From the NCBI GenBank assembly GCA_017893485.1, contig JACEHZ010000592.1:248001-312000 (forward strand): a DNA stretch of 64,000 nt, given 5' to 3'. Positions 1 through 13,394 of the stretch are shown here, piece after piece; position 1 is the stretch's first letter, and each line of letters begins with the position of its first letter. The position numbers were made by a program, and so were the translations under genes. Source of the stretch: Hemerocallis citrina (lineage: Eukaryota; Streptophyta; Magnoliopsida; Asparagales; Asphodelaceae). The notes under the pieces are model-generated. The model did no database searches. It was given only the letters and a program-made list of their open reading frames with translations, and was not told where the DNA came from.

Positions 1-293
1 AATTATGAATTTGTATTTTATAAATCCTATTTATAATTTCCCTATTGGTTTTTACTACCTTTAAACCCATTTAACCCCTATCCATTAAGCCCCAAAACCA
101 ATTAACCCTAAATAAACCCTATACCCGTTAACCTACCCTACCTGTTATCACCCATACTCTCAGCCGTCACATCCTAGCACCCAAACCCTAATCTCTGTAT
201 CCCTATATATATAATGATACACCCATGTTCTTTTTCCTGTGCTTCCCCTACCTTCAGCCCCGTCACCCTCTCTCTCCCGATCCTATCCCTTTA
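1..293 (+). mobile_element. Family A (Tekay-type) LTR, copy A1, segment 1
   Basis: This is the left visible part of a long LTR; its true start lies before the window. It shares order and wording with the LTR at 40837-44215: C/A-rich runs of AACCCTAA-like sequence, then a C-rich stretch. It stops at 293, where a 5-kb LTR is inserted, and resumes at 5294. No coding potential is visible. It is read as + because the same LTR ends at 27616 next to a primer-binding site. Confidence 0.7.
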
Positions 294-845
294 TGTAATA
301 CCCCAAATTTTTAAATAATTCTTTTAAGATTAATAAATAAATTAAAATGATTTTTGGTGATTTAATAAATATTTCTTGAAAATTTACCTTTTTACACGTA
401 CAAATATTTTCTTGGGAAGTTCAAAGTCAAAAATTATTTTGGAGAAACTCATTATTTATTATTAGATATTATTTGTGAATTTTATAGATTTTTCTGATAA
501 ATATTTGACCTATTTGCAAAAATTTCCAAAAGATGGACTTTTGTGCAAAATTACCACTTGGAGTGAAAACTCCAGATTTTCGAATTTTTGGGCTTGACAT
601 GATGCATAGTCAACTCAGAGGTAAAGTGTTTACTTTTTTTAAAAATAAATTTGGTTTATTTTGCAAGTTTTGATAAAAAATAGTCTTTTTGCAAAATTGC
701 CACTTAGAGGGGCAAAAGTGCAATTTCGTTTTTCTGGGTTTTCAAAATAGTGCCGGCTGACTTTAGGATAGTTTTTTTGTTTTTAAATCTCAATTAAGTT
801 GGTTTTATTTAATTTCAAGTATAAGGATCGATATATGTAAATGTA

Positions 846-1633
<788 letters not shown>

Positions 1634-2933
1634 TATTTAAAGAGGTATTTTACAAATCTATTTGCAAACCCTAAAACCCTATATTCCGACCTATTTAAGG
1701 TGGGGTGTAGCCGTCTCTTTGCTGAACAACACAAAGAGATTTCTTATTAGTATTTTCTTGGAGTTTTAAAGCGATGATTCTTGGTTTTCTTGCGAAAAGA
1801 AGGATTTTCTTATTCTCTTTATTATCTTCGGTTGATTCTTCAATAAGGTGAGTGACATATACTTGTTTAATTTTGTTCTAAGCATGTTGTATGTGATGTT
1901 TTGTCTATTAGAAAGTATGTTAAATGATGGTATGAAGATATAATGAATTATTGATGAGTAAATGAATTAAAAAGTGAATCTTTTTCATGAAACTACACTG
2001 TGGATGATTGAAACCCTAATTTGATGGCTTGAATTTGTTAAAGAACCTAATAGAAATCATGAGTAGATTGTTTTCCTTTGTATACTTGTTGTTTTGACTA
2101 AGCTTAATGAATTGTATGTTGAATATTGCAAAAAGTGAGTAAAACTTCATCTTTACAGTGTGTGCATGGCATAGACTCTGTTCTTGATGTTGGGTGAGCA
2201 AAACTTGATTAATACTTATTGTAATTTATTATATTTCATGGGCAAACCAAGGGAGTAATTGTGTATGTGTTTAACAAAGTACAAGAGGGGTTATTGAATT
2301 AGAAAAAAATCGAGTTTTGATGTGGGGAAGGGGGTTTTTGCTTCGTGTCTATTAAGGCACAACCGAAATTGAGCATTTGAGATTTTTTTTGTGAAGTCCC
2401 CAATCGAACATTGATTATTTTAGTACTGAGTATATTTTTACCATTGTATTATTCCTAACTGACAGGCTTTAAAGCTAGAACTGATGTTATATATATGTAG
2501 GTATATATACATGTACACCACTTCACTGTTTGAAGATTTGGTGACTTTTTTTTAATGAAGTTTAATTGGATTTTTGATTGTTTCATACTGAGATAAATTT
2601 GAACACTAAACTACTCCTAGTTGATGAAATCTTGATGTTTTACTGATACAAACATGCACCGATACATACATATACCTATATATAATTAGTCATATTAGAG
2701 TAAGTTTACTGATGCTTTTGAAAGAACTGATTTATTTATCAACCATCAAGAAACCAGGTTATAGTTTAGATCAAGTAATAAGTTGCCTAAGTTGGGTTGA
2801 GTATCAGTTCTTTTAAAGTTGCAGACTGCTACTCCTACTGCACTGCTGTGCACGTGCACACTTGAAAAAAAAAGAGATCTCACCTTTACATACACATCCT
2901 GCATATACCCTCCTACTCAGCAAAGAGAGATTT

Positions 2934-2935
<2 letters not shown>

Positions 2936-2986
<51 letters not shown>
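2936..2986. repeat. (TA)n microsatellite
   Basis: An uninterrupted TA run of about 51 bp lies inside the family C LTR. It is one of four long TA runs between 2.9 and 4.0 kb; the others are at 3354-3424, 3571-3610 and 3971-4038. Confidence 0.95.
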
Positions 2987-2992
<6 letters not shown>

Positions 2993-3352
2993 CACTTCAG
3001 TAAAGTTTGTCCTATGTATCAGATATATGTATATGTACATATTTGTAAAGGGATTATATGCATATCCTACATTTTTTTTTTCGACTCAGTAAAAGTAAAT
3101 TTGCTAGATCTTTAACAACCTGCATATGCTTTTACTATCTTCTGTACTGCATATGTTTTATAACCTGCATATGCTTTACTTCAATGATGTCTATCTTCTT
3201 TACTGCTTATGTTTTATAACCTCAATTGGCCTAATTCCTACAAGAGGGCATCTTCTATACTCTGCACATATTTCACTTCAAATTAGTAAAAACTAAAAAG
3301 GATTTCTATATATATCTGATACATACATAGGTACTTTAATCAATAAATAGGG

Positions 3353-3427
<75 letters not shown>

Positions 3428-3567
3428 AACCTTTTACTGAAGTGAACATACACTGATTAAAATGGAGCATATGCAGAAAATAGAACATACAAAGGAGTTT
3501 GTCTATATCTTCTATTTTCTGCATATGCTCCATTTTAATCAGTGTATGTTCACTTCAGTAAAAGGTT

Positions 3568-3612
<45 letters not shown>

Positions 3613-3960
3613 CATATACTTCAGTAAAAGGAGTTTTCTACATATATCATATATGTACGCATATATTTCATATCAGTAAAAGAAGTTTTGCTAAATCTTC
3701 TATGTTTTCTGTATTTGCTCTTTTTTTTAATCTGTGAGTGTTTCACCTCAGTAAAGAGAGACTTTTCTATATATATCATAGATATACACATACATATATT
3801 TCATTTCAGTACAAAGAGTTTTTCTATATATTATATACATATACAGATGCTTCATCACGGTAAAAGATTTTTATATATCCTTTATATCTGCATATAGTCA
3901 AGAGCTGCATTTCAGTAAAGAGATTATATACACACATTGTGCACACTTCTTTTCATTAAA
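2987..3960 (+). repeat. Degenerate tandem repeat with TTCAGTAAAAG core
   Basis: About ten diverged units share the pattern CTTCAGTAAA(A)G, then TTTTCTATATAT, then a CATATA-rich tail. Examples start near 2992, 3551, 3621, 3681, 3750, 3805 and 3914. Spacing is irregular, roughly 60-80 bp. The TA microsatellites appear to have grown from the TATATAT part of the unit. Frames through it encode only low-complexity Tyr/Ile. Confidence 0.65.
3354..3610. repeat. Long inverted repeat (foldback), about 65-bp arms extended by TA runs
   Basis: Bases 3421-3485 are the reverse complement of 3510-3574 with no mismatch that I can see. Only 24 bp lie between them. The arms contain AGAAAACCTTTTACTGAAG and, on the other side, CTTCAGTAAAAGGTTTTCT. 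Outward, both arms continue into TA runs (3354-3424 and 3571-3610), which can also pair, giving a potential stem of about 100 bp. It probably arose by inverted duplication of the local TTCAGTAAAAG repeat. Confidence 0.9.
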
Positions 3961-3966
3961 GAGGAT

Positions 3967-3970
<4 letters not shown>

Positions 3971-4038
<68 letters not shown>
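3971..4038. repeat. (AT)n microsatellite
   Basis: A pure AT run of about 68 bp follows GGATTCTC inside the family C LTR. Confidence 0.95.
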
Positions 4039-4041
<3 letters not shown>

Positions 4042-4404
4042 AACAACATGAATTTCTGTGAGTAAGTTAACATTGATATGAAGTGACTAAAATGAATGAT
4101 TTATTTTTGTATTAATGGTTGAGTTGTGAATCTCTAGGAGTTGAGTGGGAGTCCTGTGAACCGGCAAATGATATTTTGTTGATTTAGACCAGTTGGGTCT
4201 TGGGATTGTTGTTGTGAAATTAAGTCCGGCAGGATACACTAACTCTATAGATGAGGAATTTGTGTTTTAATAATAACCAACTTAAGGACAGACACTAGTG
4301 GAGTTGTGATGGAACTTGGAAAACGTAAGTATATGCTCTTGATTTTGGTCCAACAGATGCGTTCCAGGACTTGTGTGTTGTTTTGTCTGGAGAAGACATT
4401 TGTA

Positions 4405-4640
4405 TGTTCACGTATCGGGGGTCTGCAGGCCTATTCACGAAGCATGCAAGGTGCATTCGCGTGTTGAGGGTCGGCAGGCCTATTCACGGGATGTACCTGG
4501 TGTATATGTACGTCGAAGGCCTTGCTAGCCTATTCATGGGGTACACGGGAGGGAGGTGATTCTCCGGTTTTGTTGAGCTATTCTTACATGATGCTTGTGC
4601 GTCGAGGGTTGTGATGCCTATTCGCGGAGTATTCTGGATC
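4405..4640. repeat. Four-unit degenerate tandem repeat (GCCTATTCACGG)
   Basis: The phrase GGCCTATTCACG or a close variant recurs near 4428, 4479, 4526 and 4617, each preceded by a CG-rich GTCGAGGGTC-type lead. Unit length varies from about 50 to 90 bp. It is part of the family C LTR and has no supported coding role. Confidence 0.55.
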
Positions 4641-5293
4641 TTGTTTCCATCACCATAGTAGGATTACTTGCATAACGAGGGATTCAACCCTATAAAGTTG
4701 AGAACGATAAGGGCTTGCACCGGACCTATGTATTGTGGGATGCATAGAATTCGACAAGTATGCATTAAAGAGTCATCATGTAGCATCTGTGTTTTCTTGA
4801 CTTGTTTTCATACATGTTCCTTCCTGTTTTTCTACACTTGACACTTAATCTAGTTTCACTTGATGTTTTCATGTTTTATTTATTATTATTTCTTATCTTA
4901 TTTATTCTTGCTGTTATTACATATTGTTTATGACTCTATGTCTTATATTGTTTTCTTTTGATGTCACTCACACCATTATGGTTGACCCCTGTAGTTTTGG
5001 GGGTTAGGGTTATCTCTAGCCTCATGTTTTACAGGTAGGTGCTTATAGCTTGTGATTTGGATGCTTGTGCTAGATTCATGTTATGGCTTATGTAAATTAT
5101 AAAAGAATGTGTTGTAAAAGAGAAAATTTATAATTCAAGGTATTTGTTTTCAGCTGCATTTTGTAAAGAATTGATGTAATAAAAGTTGGAAAAAAAATTG
5201 TGTTTGGCTATGTTTACTATTACAATTGAGGTTGATGCTAGGAATTGTGTCATGTATTTCTGAGATATCATATTGGAAATTCGGGATGCTACA

Positions 5294-6150
5294 CTCTACC
5301 TCCTAGCTAATCCCGTATGCACATCTCCATCCCCCTCCTTCCCCTGTGCGCCAGTCTTAGCCAGCAGCCAGCCCCCAACCCTGGTTTCCTCTCCCTTGTC
5401 GCGACCTATAGCAGAACAACCATGCAGTCGACAGCCAGTCGCGATCGCCGTCACTCCACCCTGACCACCCTCCTCCACTGCCCTCTCCCGAAGCCACGAC
5501 AGCCCACTTTGACAGATGCCTTACTTCCGTCGCCTCTTCTATCGTCGTCAGTCTGCAGCGCCGCCGACCTCCCTGTGCTGCTCCGTCTTGGAGTCGACCA
5601 GCAACAACAAGTAACCAACAAGCCACTGTTGCTCTGTTTTGGTGATCGGTTGAGCTTGGTCGTCCGATCTTGATCACTTAGATCGCAACCGTCCGATCTT
5701 GTTGATCTTGATCTTGACCTCTTGATCTAGCTGTCTGATTGTGTCCACGATCATCATCATCTTCTTCACCATCCGTGATCTTAGCCGTTGATCTCTTGAT
5801 ATCTTGATTTCAGCTGTCCGATCTGATTTGATTTTGATCGTTATCGTGATCCGTTCGTTGGATTGTGTTCGTGATTCTTTCGTTCGTTGAGTTCGTGCCC
5901 AGGAATTCGTTCCCGTTATTCTTGCTTTTGTGTCGTTCCCGTCGTCGTCTCTCTGGCAAGTAACTTGTATTCTTTTCTTTGGGTAATACAAGTACTAAAT
6001 ACTGCCTGTAGTGTAGTTGTGTTCTAGAGACAATTCTTGTGTGACCCCCCTTGTTGATCTCGTCTCTATTGTGTTGAACCGCCCGTAGTTGCCACATGAC
6101 ACCCATGACATGAAATAACTTAGGGATGACCACTTTGTATTGTATACATG
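5294..6150 (+). mobile_element. Family A LTR, copy A1, segment 2
   Basis: Continuation of the A1 LTR after the family C insertion. It holds a C-rich, gene-like stretch (about 5300-5680), a stretch rich in GATC and CCGTC words, then GGCAAGTAACTTGTAT (5953-5968). The last is conserved in A2 at 41679 and, more loosely, in A3 at 38462. The following sequence (TAGTGTAGTTGTG, then GTCTCTATTGTGTT) also matches A2. Short frames here on both strands are not supported as genes. Confidence 0.75.
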
Positions 6151-9100
6151 TGTAACACCTCGAATTTGCAAAATACCAAAAATACTTCTTTTTATATTTC
6201 TTGAGTGGTGATAATTTTATTTGGTGTATTTTTATTTTAACTATTGATATTTGTGTTTGGATTCGTATTCAATTGGTATTATTGAGATATGAGAGCTCGG
6301 AGTTGAGAGCTCAGAGTTGAAATTTATATGTAGAAAAATGGTTTATTTTTATTTTATAATTTTGGTGGATTAATACGAGATAATTTTGAGGTATTTTTGT
6401 ATTGTTCGTATTAATAAAGAAAGAGTTGGGATTTATTTGAAGTATTTTGGAGATTTGGGGGCTTATTTGTAAATATTCCTTTATAATATATATTTATATT
6501 ATTAAATATTTTACCAAACCCCCCCCCCCCATCCCCATTTTTTCCCTTCTTTCTTTCCTTCTTCTGTTTTTTCCCCCGATCGAATGAAACCGCCGAACCC
6601 ATCTCTCGGCCAACCCTTTCCCCGCTCGAATCTGCTCTTCCACTTCATGGTTTTCGAATTAAATTGAGGGGTTGACTAATTGGAGGGTCCTTTATGTCGT
6701 GGCGGAGTCCGTTTTTCGAAAGGGTTTCGAAAAGGTAAACCCTAGAATTTATTTTTGTATAAAATTTAGTGTGGTAACATTATTTTGAGTGAGAATATTA
6801 TGGTAGGAAGATTTAGAGATGTTGGAAATGGTAGATGTGAGAAAGTAGAGGATTATTAGAGAGGTTGTGAGTTGTTAATAAATTGGGGTTTTGGGTTTGG
6901 AAATGAGCATTTTATATATATAAATTATCTCCTTTATAGTAGTAGAATTTTAGTATAACTATTATAATAAGTTGGGGGTGATTTTAGAAATTTCATGGGG
7001 ATAAAATCCCGTAGTAATTTAAATATTACGTGCAATGCACGTGCATATCCCAGATGTTCAATAAAACGTCTGTGTGATATTAAGATTAGTGTTATTGTTT
7101 TTCTGTGGTTGATTTGGATGAATTGAGCCTTAATTGTGTGGAAATTTGATAATAGGTGATGTTAGCGATTTCGGATGCGTGGCAGAGTGCTTCGAGTATT
7201 CGCAGGATGCTATGTGAGTATGATCTTTTATTCTATGTGCATAATGTGATATGATTAATTTTAAAATATGGTTTGGTGTATGATGTGTGAAGCATATTGA
7301 ATATAGAAAAGTTCATAAATAGGATACGGAGTAAAGTATGATGTGTAAGAAAGTAGTCTATATATGTATGAGAATGTGTTGTTGCTTGTAGATAAATAGT
7401 TATATGCTTCGGGTTTGTAATGATCAGAGATAGGTGTGTATGATGTGATGTTGTGATGCGATATCAAGATGAAGTGAATGATGTGGTGTATGTGTACTAG
7501 GTGTGTTCTGTGGGTGATAAATTAGAAAATTTTATGTGATAGAGTGATGCGAAATTGATATGATGTATGCGTGACGTGTGGGTCGTAAATGAGAATTTGA
7601 TACGATAATGGATGAGACTAATGGTTTGTGCATGCTTATGAATTTAATGGAATGTATGCTTTCATGTTATGTGATAACGGCGAAATTATATGATAAACGG
7701 GTTATGTTTTAAAGGAGATATATTTATATGTGGAGTAATTTTATAAAGGAGTTATTTTATAAAGGAATTGTATTATAAAGCAGTTATATTCTTAAGGAGT
7801 TATGTTATGCAGGAGATATATTTATTTATGGAGTTATATTATAAAGGAGATATATATATATATGGAGAAATATTATAAAGGAGATATATTATAAATGAAT
7901 ATATGGAGATATTTTATTAAAGGAGTTACTATATTAAAGGAGTTATTATAAAGGAGTTATTATAAAGGAGTTATATATTGCCCCAAATTATATTTGGGGA
8001 AGAGGAGTTATATATATATTTGTATTGCCCCAAATTTTATATTTGGGGAACAGGAGTTATATTGTGAAAGAGTGTATGATAAAATATGTATATGTATATA
8101 AAGGAGAATTAAATATTGCAGTGCCGCACAATCTCCCGGGGTTTGGGCTAGACCCCACAGGCCCGGGATACACCCGGGAACAGGAGTTATATTTATATAT
8201 TGTCCCAAATTATATTTGGGGATCAGGAGTTATATATTGCCCCAAACTATGTTTGGGGATCAGGAGTTTCCCTCGCTGGTATAGGGCCAGGAGGAAGACG
8301 TAGCCTCGGACGTGTAAGACTCTGTGTGAGCATCAGTCCGCGTGTTATATTTTGTTTTTGACTAGCCTTCTGGCTTTAGTCTTGGTTGGACAAGCGCGCA
8401 ACCGTACTTTCAATCCAGCCCACAAATGATAGAGGCTTAGGACACCTGGATCTGGGTGATGTGGTGGGTTAGCGGGATTGAAATGTACGGGATGGGAGGC
8501 ACAGAGATCCCTGTGTTGTACGAGGAGGTCAGTTGTGTGGGCACTGAAAAGGAGAAAATATAAAGGTGAATGTGTATTGAAAGAATCTATGTATATGTAA
8601 AGATACGGATGATATGATATCTTGCGGAGATTACTTATATTATGGGAGATATGAATGCACTACGAGGGATATATATATGTGTGTGTGGGGGGGGGGGTAT
8701 ATATTGGCATATGGCTATACTTATGATGCGATATTGACAAATGAATGAATATGGGTAGAGGAGAGTGAGAAAGTAAAGAAAAGAAATGAATAGTATGTAG
8801 AGTATGTATGTGAATGAATGTTAGAAATAAAGAAGAGGAGTTATGCAATCATGAATGAAAGGTAAGGTGAGATATAATATGAGAATGAAAAGTTAAAGTA
8901 AGCGGTATTATGAGTTATGAATGGAGATTTAAGTAAAATACAGTATGGTATGAGTTGAACCTTGGAATTGTGTCAAGGAACTACCTGCCCGCTATTTCTG
9001 TGGAAATGGTGGGAACTACCTGCCTTGGCATAATTCGCAGGGTGAGTTGGTATGATAGTGGTAATGACTAATGGAAATGAAGAATTAAGTAAAGTGAAGA

Positions 9101-10630
9101 TGAAAAATAATTGAAGTAAATTAATAACTAAGCTATTGGCTTGAGATGTGATGTGCTATTACCTAGACTATGTGTTTGGGGTGTGGTGATTAATACCCAA
9201 GCTATCGGCTTTGGGGTGGGATATGTGATTGCCCAAACTAGGTTTGGGATATGGAGTATAAATTGAGGAGAATGAAAGTGAAATTAATGGTAACTTGAGA
9301 TATAAGTGAAAATGAAAGTAGGCTAATTATTAATTAGATTGGGTAATAACTAAATGATATAACGGGATGAGACTAAGTGATAAAATATATTTTGATGTGA
9401 TAATAATGAGTATTTAATAAGTGATACGTTCATGATGTGATGAAATGTGAGTAAATTGCAATGGGTAATGAAGTGTTATATTTGGTTATAATATAGGAAT
9501 TAATATGGTATTATGTGGATATATGCATACGTGATGATATGGGTTATAAGATATAAATGAACGCGGTGTTATGAAATATGAAATTGAGAAAGAAAGGGGT
9601 ATGAATGAAAGTGAGTATTTATGGAAGTAAAGAAACGATGAGGTGGTAGGAATTATGAATTGATAAGTCATTGTGTTGGGGATTTCAAAATGAGAAGTAA
9701 TTGAATGTGAATTGATGTGTTACTTGTGATTGGGTATAAAGTGAATGAGTTGTGTATATGTGTGTATATATATATATGCAGTCTTATAATATGATGCATT
9801 TAGCAAAGGGTGTGAAGTTACGGATATATATATGGGGACGGATGCAGATTTGTCAGGTATTCGATAAAGGCGTATTCTTGATGCTTTAATGTTTGGATTC
9901 AGGTTGAATCTTTTACCTTTAAAATTGTAAGTTGAATTTGTTTTATTTATATAGCTTGATTTATTTATTAGATCAGTGAATTGTACTCACACCAGAAATG
10001 GCTAACCCCTTAGTGTTTGGGGGGTTAGGGGAGTCCGAGGACAACCCTAGATTCCCTACTGTTACAGGTTCTCATCAGTGCAGAGGTGAGGCGTAGTTGC
10101 GTAAGGTGGAGTTTATTTTAAATTTTTTGTATAAATTAATGAAGTGAATAGTAGAATCTATGGTTTAAATTGTATTTTTGATGTATAAGCAGGTAAAAGA
10201 TGACGATGAGTATAGTGCTGGGTGACGTGGCATGTTTGTGACCCGTACCCACCTCGTTGTGGAGTACTGGGCTCTGTGGTAGGTTTTACAAAGGTTTTTC
10301 TAAAAATTTTACCTCGTTTTCAAAGAAATTTATGGTTTTTATTTGATATTTGATAATTCGTTATGAGTTTGGCCCCCAGAGCATTATATATTATTGCATG
10401 TATGTTTCTGCTCATTTTGGCCTGGGGAGCCCGTAAATTTATTGTGTGTATTATGAGCTACGGAATTTTGAGCAGAATTCCGTAAGCTTTTTGTGTTTCG
10501 GGGCAAAATTTACAGGGGAGACTCTGTCAAAATTTTTCCTGAAATATAACTTTCTTAGTTTATGATTAAAGTGATATAGAAATTGAAAGGATTTGAGTTT
10601 GGAGTCAAAAAAAAAATTTGGGGCGTTATA
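6151..10630 (+). mobile_element. Solo LTR B1 (long-LTR Ty3/gypsy, family B)
   Basis: It starts TGTAACACC and ends GGGGCGTTATA, with the final CA mutated to TA. It is flanked by ACATG at 6146-6150 and 10631-10635, a perfect 5-bp TSD. Its last 700 bp or so are very similar to the end of B2 (49392-54543), including the GAATTCCGTAAGCTTTTTGTG region and the block ACCAGAAATGGCTAACCCC near 9990. The 5' third is diverged from B2. No protein is encoded. It interrupts the A1 LTR, and excision restores sequence that matches A2. Confidence 0.85.
7690..8275. repeat. Tandem GGAGTTAT repeat with CCCCAAAT..ATTTGGGG hairpins
   Basis: From 7690 to 7980 the short unit (TATAAA)GGAGTTAT repeats more than ten times. 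From 7978 to 8275 it alternates with perfect hairpins such as CCCCAAATTATATTTGGGG (7981, 8030, 8204 and 8238) and a longer CCCGGG-containing palindromic stretch at 8131-8179. The same position in B2 carries a different hairpin array. Confidence 0.75.
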
Positions 10631-10635
10631 ACATG

Positions 10636-12351
10636 CTTGTTGTTCATATGATATCATGTGCTTGGATGTGTTAGCTGTAGTAGACTTGTTGTAGATTTTT
10701 GAAATACCCTATATCATGTGGTTTGGACATCTAGTACACCATATTTCATGTTTGGTTATGTTTTGGATGAGCTAGTTGATTTTTTGCATGAAGGATATTT
10801 TCTGTTTTGTTGTTTCCCCGTTTTTTATTAGCATTTTATACCCTATTAAGGACAGTATATGAAAACTATTTGTGAATATGAATTATAGAGAATTTTGTCT
10901 ACTTCCAGATTTTCTGACAGATCTCAGTTTCGATTTATGAGTTTCGAGTTATGACTATTTTACTATAGATGCGTTTAAAAATTCCAGATCCAGTTTTGTA
11001 TGAATCTGTATAGAAATCTATTTTTCTACTGATGCTAATGATAATATTTTGATCTAATATTTTGCTGATTACAACTAGACTTGATTAGGATTAACCCCTA
11101 ATTTTTGTGGATTTAATTGAACCCTTTTTCAAATTATTCTATGCTTGCAAACAACTACTATACTTGCAGAATTTCCATACTGTTTAGTAAAGATACATAA
11201 TTTCGACCTGATTGTACTTGCTATCTCTAAAAACTTTGTGAACATGAATTATAGTCTACTGTATCTATTTTTTCACCCTTTTGACGGATCTGGATTTCGA
11301 TTTATATTTTGTGAGATATGGCTATTTTAGTACTACTGTGTTTATGATTCCAGATTTACAAAACTACTGTATCTTGTTATTTTCTGATTTTACTTGACTA
11401 TTCTATCTATGTTGGAAAATTATGAAACTTTATTTTCTGATACTAAACATACTAAGGAATACCCTAGATTTTTCTTGGATTTAGTCAAATAAGTTTTGAT
11501 GTTGTTTTCCTGTTCTTGAATACAAACTTCTGATTTCGGGCTAAGCATATTTTCGGGATTCAAATATGTTTTGAGACTTGTTTTTTGTGAAATACCATAT
11601 TACTTATATATATTTGCTGGATTTGGCCGAGATTATTTTCCAAATTCTTTGACGGATCTAGGTTTGCATGTTTGTAGCAACGGGAATCCCAGATTTAGTG
11701 CAATACTGTCTTGCTGTCCTGAACTAGAATTCTCGTTGTCCTAACCTTTTATGAGTTGTCTTTCACCTTTGCATGTTTATCTTTCAACCTGAACTTGTTA
11801 CTTTCTTATACCATGTTATACTTGCCCTGTTTGTGACACATACATGCTTATTTGATAATAATAATAAATAACCAAGCCAGGGTTAAGGAAAAGATTTAGT
11901 AGTGAAAAATATAGAAATGTGTACTTAGAAAGGGCCCGTGTTTTCCATTTTGTATCATGTTGATACATGAACCTATTGATGCATGGACCTGTTGGTTCGT
12001 GTACCTGTTACCTGTTCATACATGGACCTGTTGGTTCGTGTACCTGTTACCTGTTGATTCATGAACCTGTTGATGCATGAATCGGATGATTCGTGTACCT
12101 GTTTGATTCATGAACCTGTTCATGTTCCTGTTTTCCTTATCCCTGAGTACACGATCCTATGAACTCCACTACGAAATCTAAACGAAACTTGTTTGAATGT
12201 AGCAACCATGTGGTAAAAGTTTGGGACGCATGAAGTGCTACCTAGATAGTAATAATACAAGACTTGACTTCACATAACATGATACCTGTTACATGATTAC
12301 CTGTACATGATACTTGACACATGTTCATCTGTTACCTGCTTGCATGATACT
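10636..12351 (+). mobile_element. Family A LTR, copy A1, segment 3
   Basis: The A1 LTR continues between B1 and the Tat element. It aligns in order with A2 41880-43680. Shared landmarks are GACGGATCTAGG near 11650, AAGATTTAGTAGTG near 11891, GTAGCAACCATGTGG near 12198 and GGGACGCATGAAGTGCTACC near 12222. From about 11955 it is a degenerate array of TACCTGTTACC and GATTCATGAACC words. No coding sequence is supported. Confidence 0.8.
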
Positions 12352-13012
12352 TGTTGCCGCTAAATTTGGTGTGGGGGCAAACAGATAGAACTTGTGGATT
12401 CTTGGGGAAACTGAATAGGAAAACCTGCGTACCTGTTCCGTCGGGCCTCGTTCGTCGTTCCTGCCGTGCACCTGCAAAAAGTGCGAGACACCGGGGGGGA
12501 TCCCGGCGACGCACCCTCCGACGCTCAAGTCAGTAATCGAAGAGATTATGAAGGAGCGTAAAAACTGGTGAAGAGTTGATTACCTGTTAATGGAGATGGG
12601 TGAAGGGTATTTATAGGCGTCTTAGGGAATGGTTTTAGGAATGTAATCCCCGTGATTAGATAAGGAATATTCCTCGTAGTCAGATAAGGTATGTAATCTG
12701 ATAAGGTATATTCCCTGTAATCAGTTAAGGAATTTTAATCCCCAAATCCCAGTGAAAAGGTAGATGTCCATCAGGGTCGTTGATCGTGTTTAATCAGGAA
12801 TCCTGACTCTGCCTTGTTGGATTGGGAGCGCAGCGGGTTGAGATCCGCGCCCTCTTGTTGGCGGATCCATTCGCGGATCATTGGGCCCTAGGAGGGCAGA
12901 TCCAATACCCGTTTTGGTCCTCTTGTGGGCGAAATTACCGTTTTACCCTCAGGTCTCAAGATTCGTGCCTGATTTGGACGGTTCCGATTAAATCCCATTT
13001 TTAGCCATATCA
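12352..13012 (-). repeat. 3' LTR of the Tat/Retand element
   Basis: It reads TGTTGCCGC...GCCATATCA on the + strand and is identical to 26299-26959. The minus-strand TATA box is at 12608-12615. Small frames inside occur identically in both LTRs and are not genes. Confidence 0.95.
12608..12615 (-). promoter_or_regulatory. TATA box in the 3' LTR of the Tat element
   Basis: The minus strand reads CCTATAAATACCC, a near-ideal plant TATA box, 398-405 bp from the LTR 5' end. Transcription from here would run leftward into flanking DNA. Confidence 0.6.
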
Positions 13013-13028
13013 CGAGCCCCCCACTCCT
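13013..13028 (-). other. Polypurine tract of the Tat element
   Basis: The minus strand reads AGGAGTGGGGGGCTCG directly before the 3' LTR. Its purine-rich composition and position fit the primer for plus-strand DNA synthesis. Confidence 0.75.
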
Positions 13029-13394
13029 AAAGGCTGAGCTTGATCGGCCTTTGAGGAGTAGTCTAGCTGTTTTTTAATGGCTGGTAGAGTTGTATCGGAG
13101 CCCAAATGGAAGGTTTTGAATCTTGAAGGAGGTAGTTTGGTGATTTTTCAAGCGGATTGAACTCTGAGTCGCTCCTGAGCTCTTATGGTCGTGTGGTGTT
13201 CTGGCAGGGATATCCTATTAACTCCGCAAAGTGTCAATTCGTCATTCGGTGGTCTTGTATACTTGGAGCACGCTTTAGACCCCCCTAGAGTTCGCTAGCG
13301 AAGGGGCCGAGGTCCATATGCGGTTCGGCGAGCTCTTCCAGAGAGGGAAGCGAGTTCGGCAGGACTGCGGGCGTCAGGAGCGAGTTCGGCGATC
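13029..13394. other. Unique spacer of the Tat element, no gene seen
   Basis: This stretch between the polypurine tract and the 59-bp array shows no repeat or convincing frame. Towards the right it becomes rich in GTTCGGCGAG words related to the array that follows. Confidence 0.5.

Noticed and set aside
1..200. AACCCTAA-like runs as a telomere remnant
   Set aside because: Only scattered CCCTAA words occur, and the same A/C-rich pattern is a normal part of family A LTRs (41190-41260 and 48890-48960).
5273..6133. Several overlapping frames of 60-118 codons on both strands
   Set aside because: They lie in the C-rich part of the A1 LTR. The same part in A2 and A3 does not keep the frames, so coding is not conserved.
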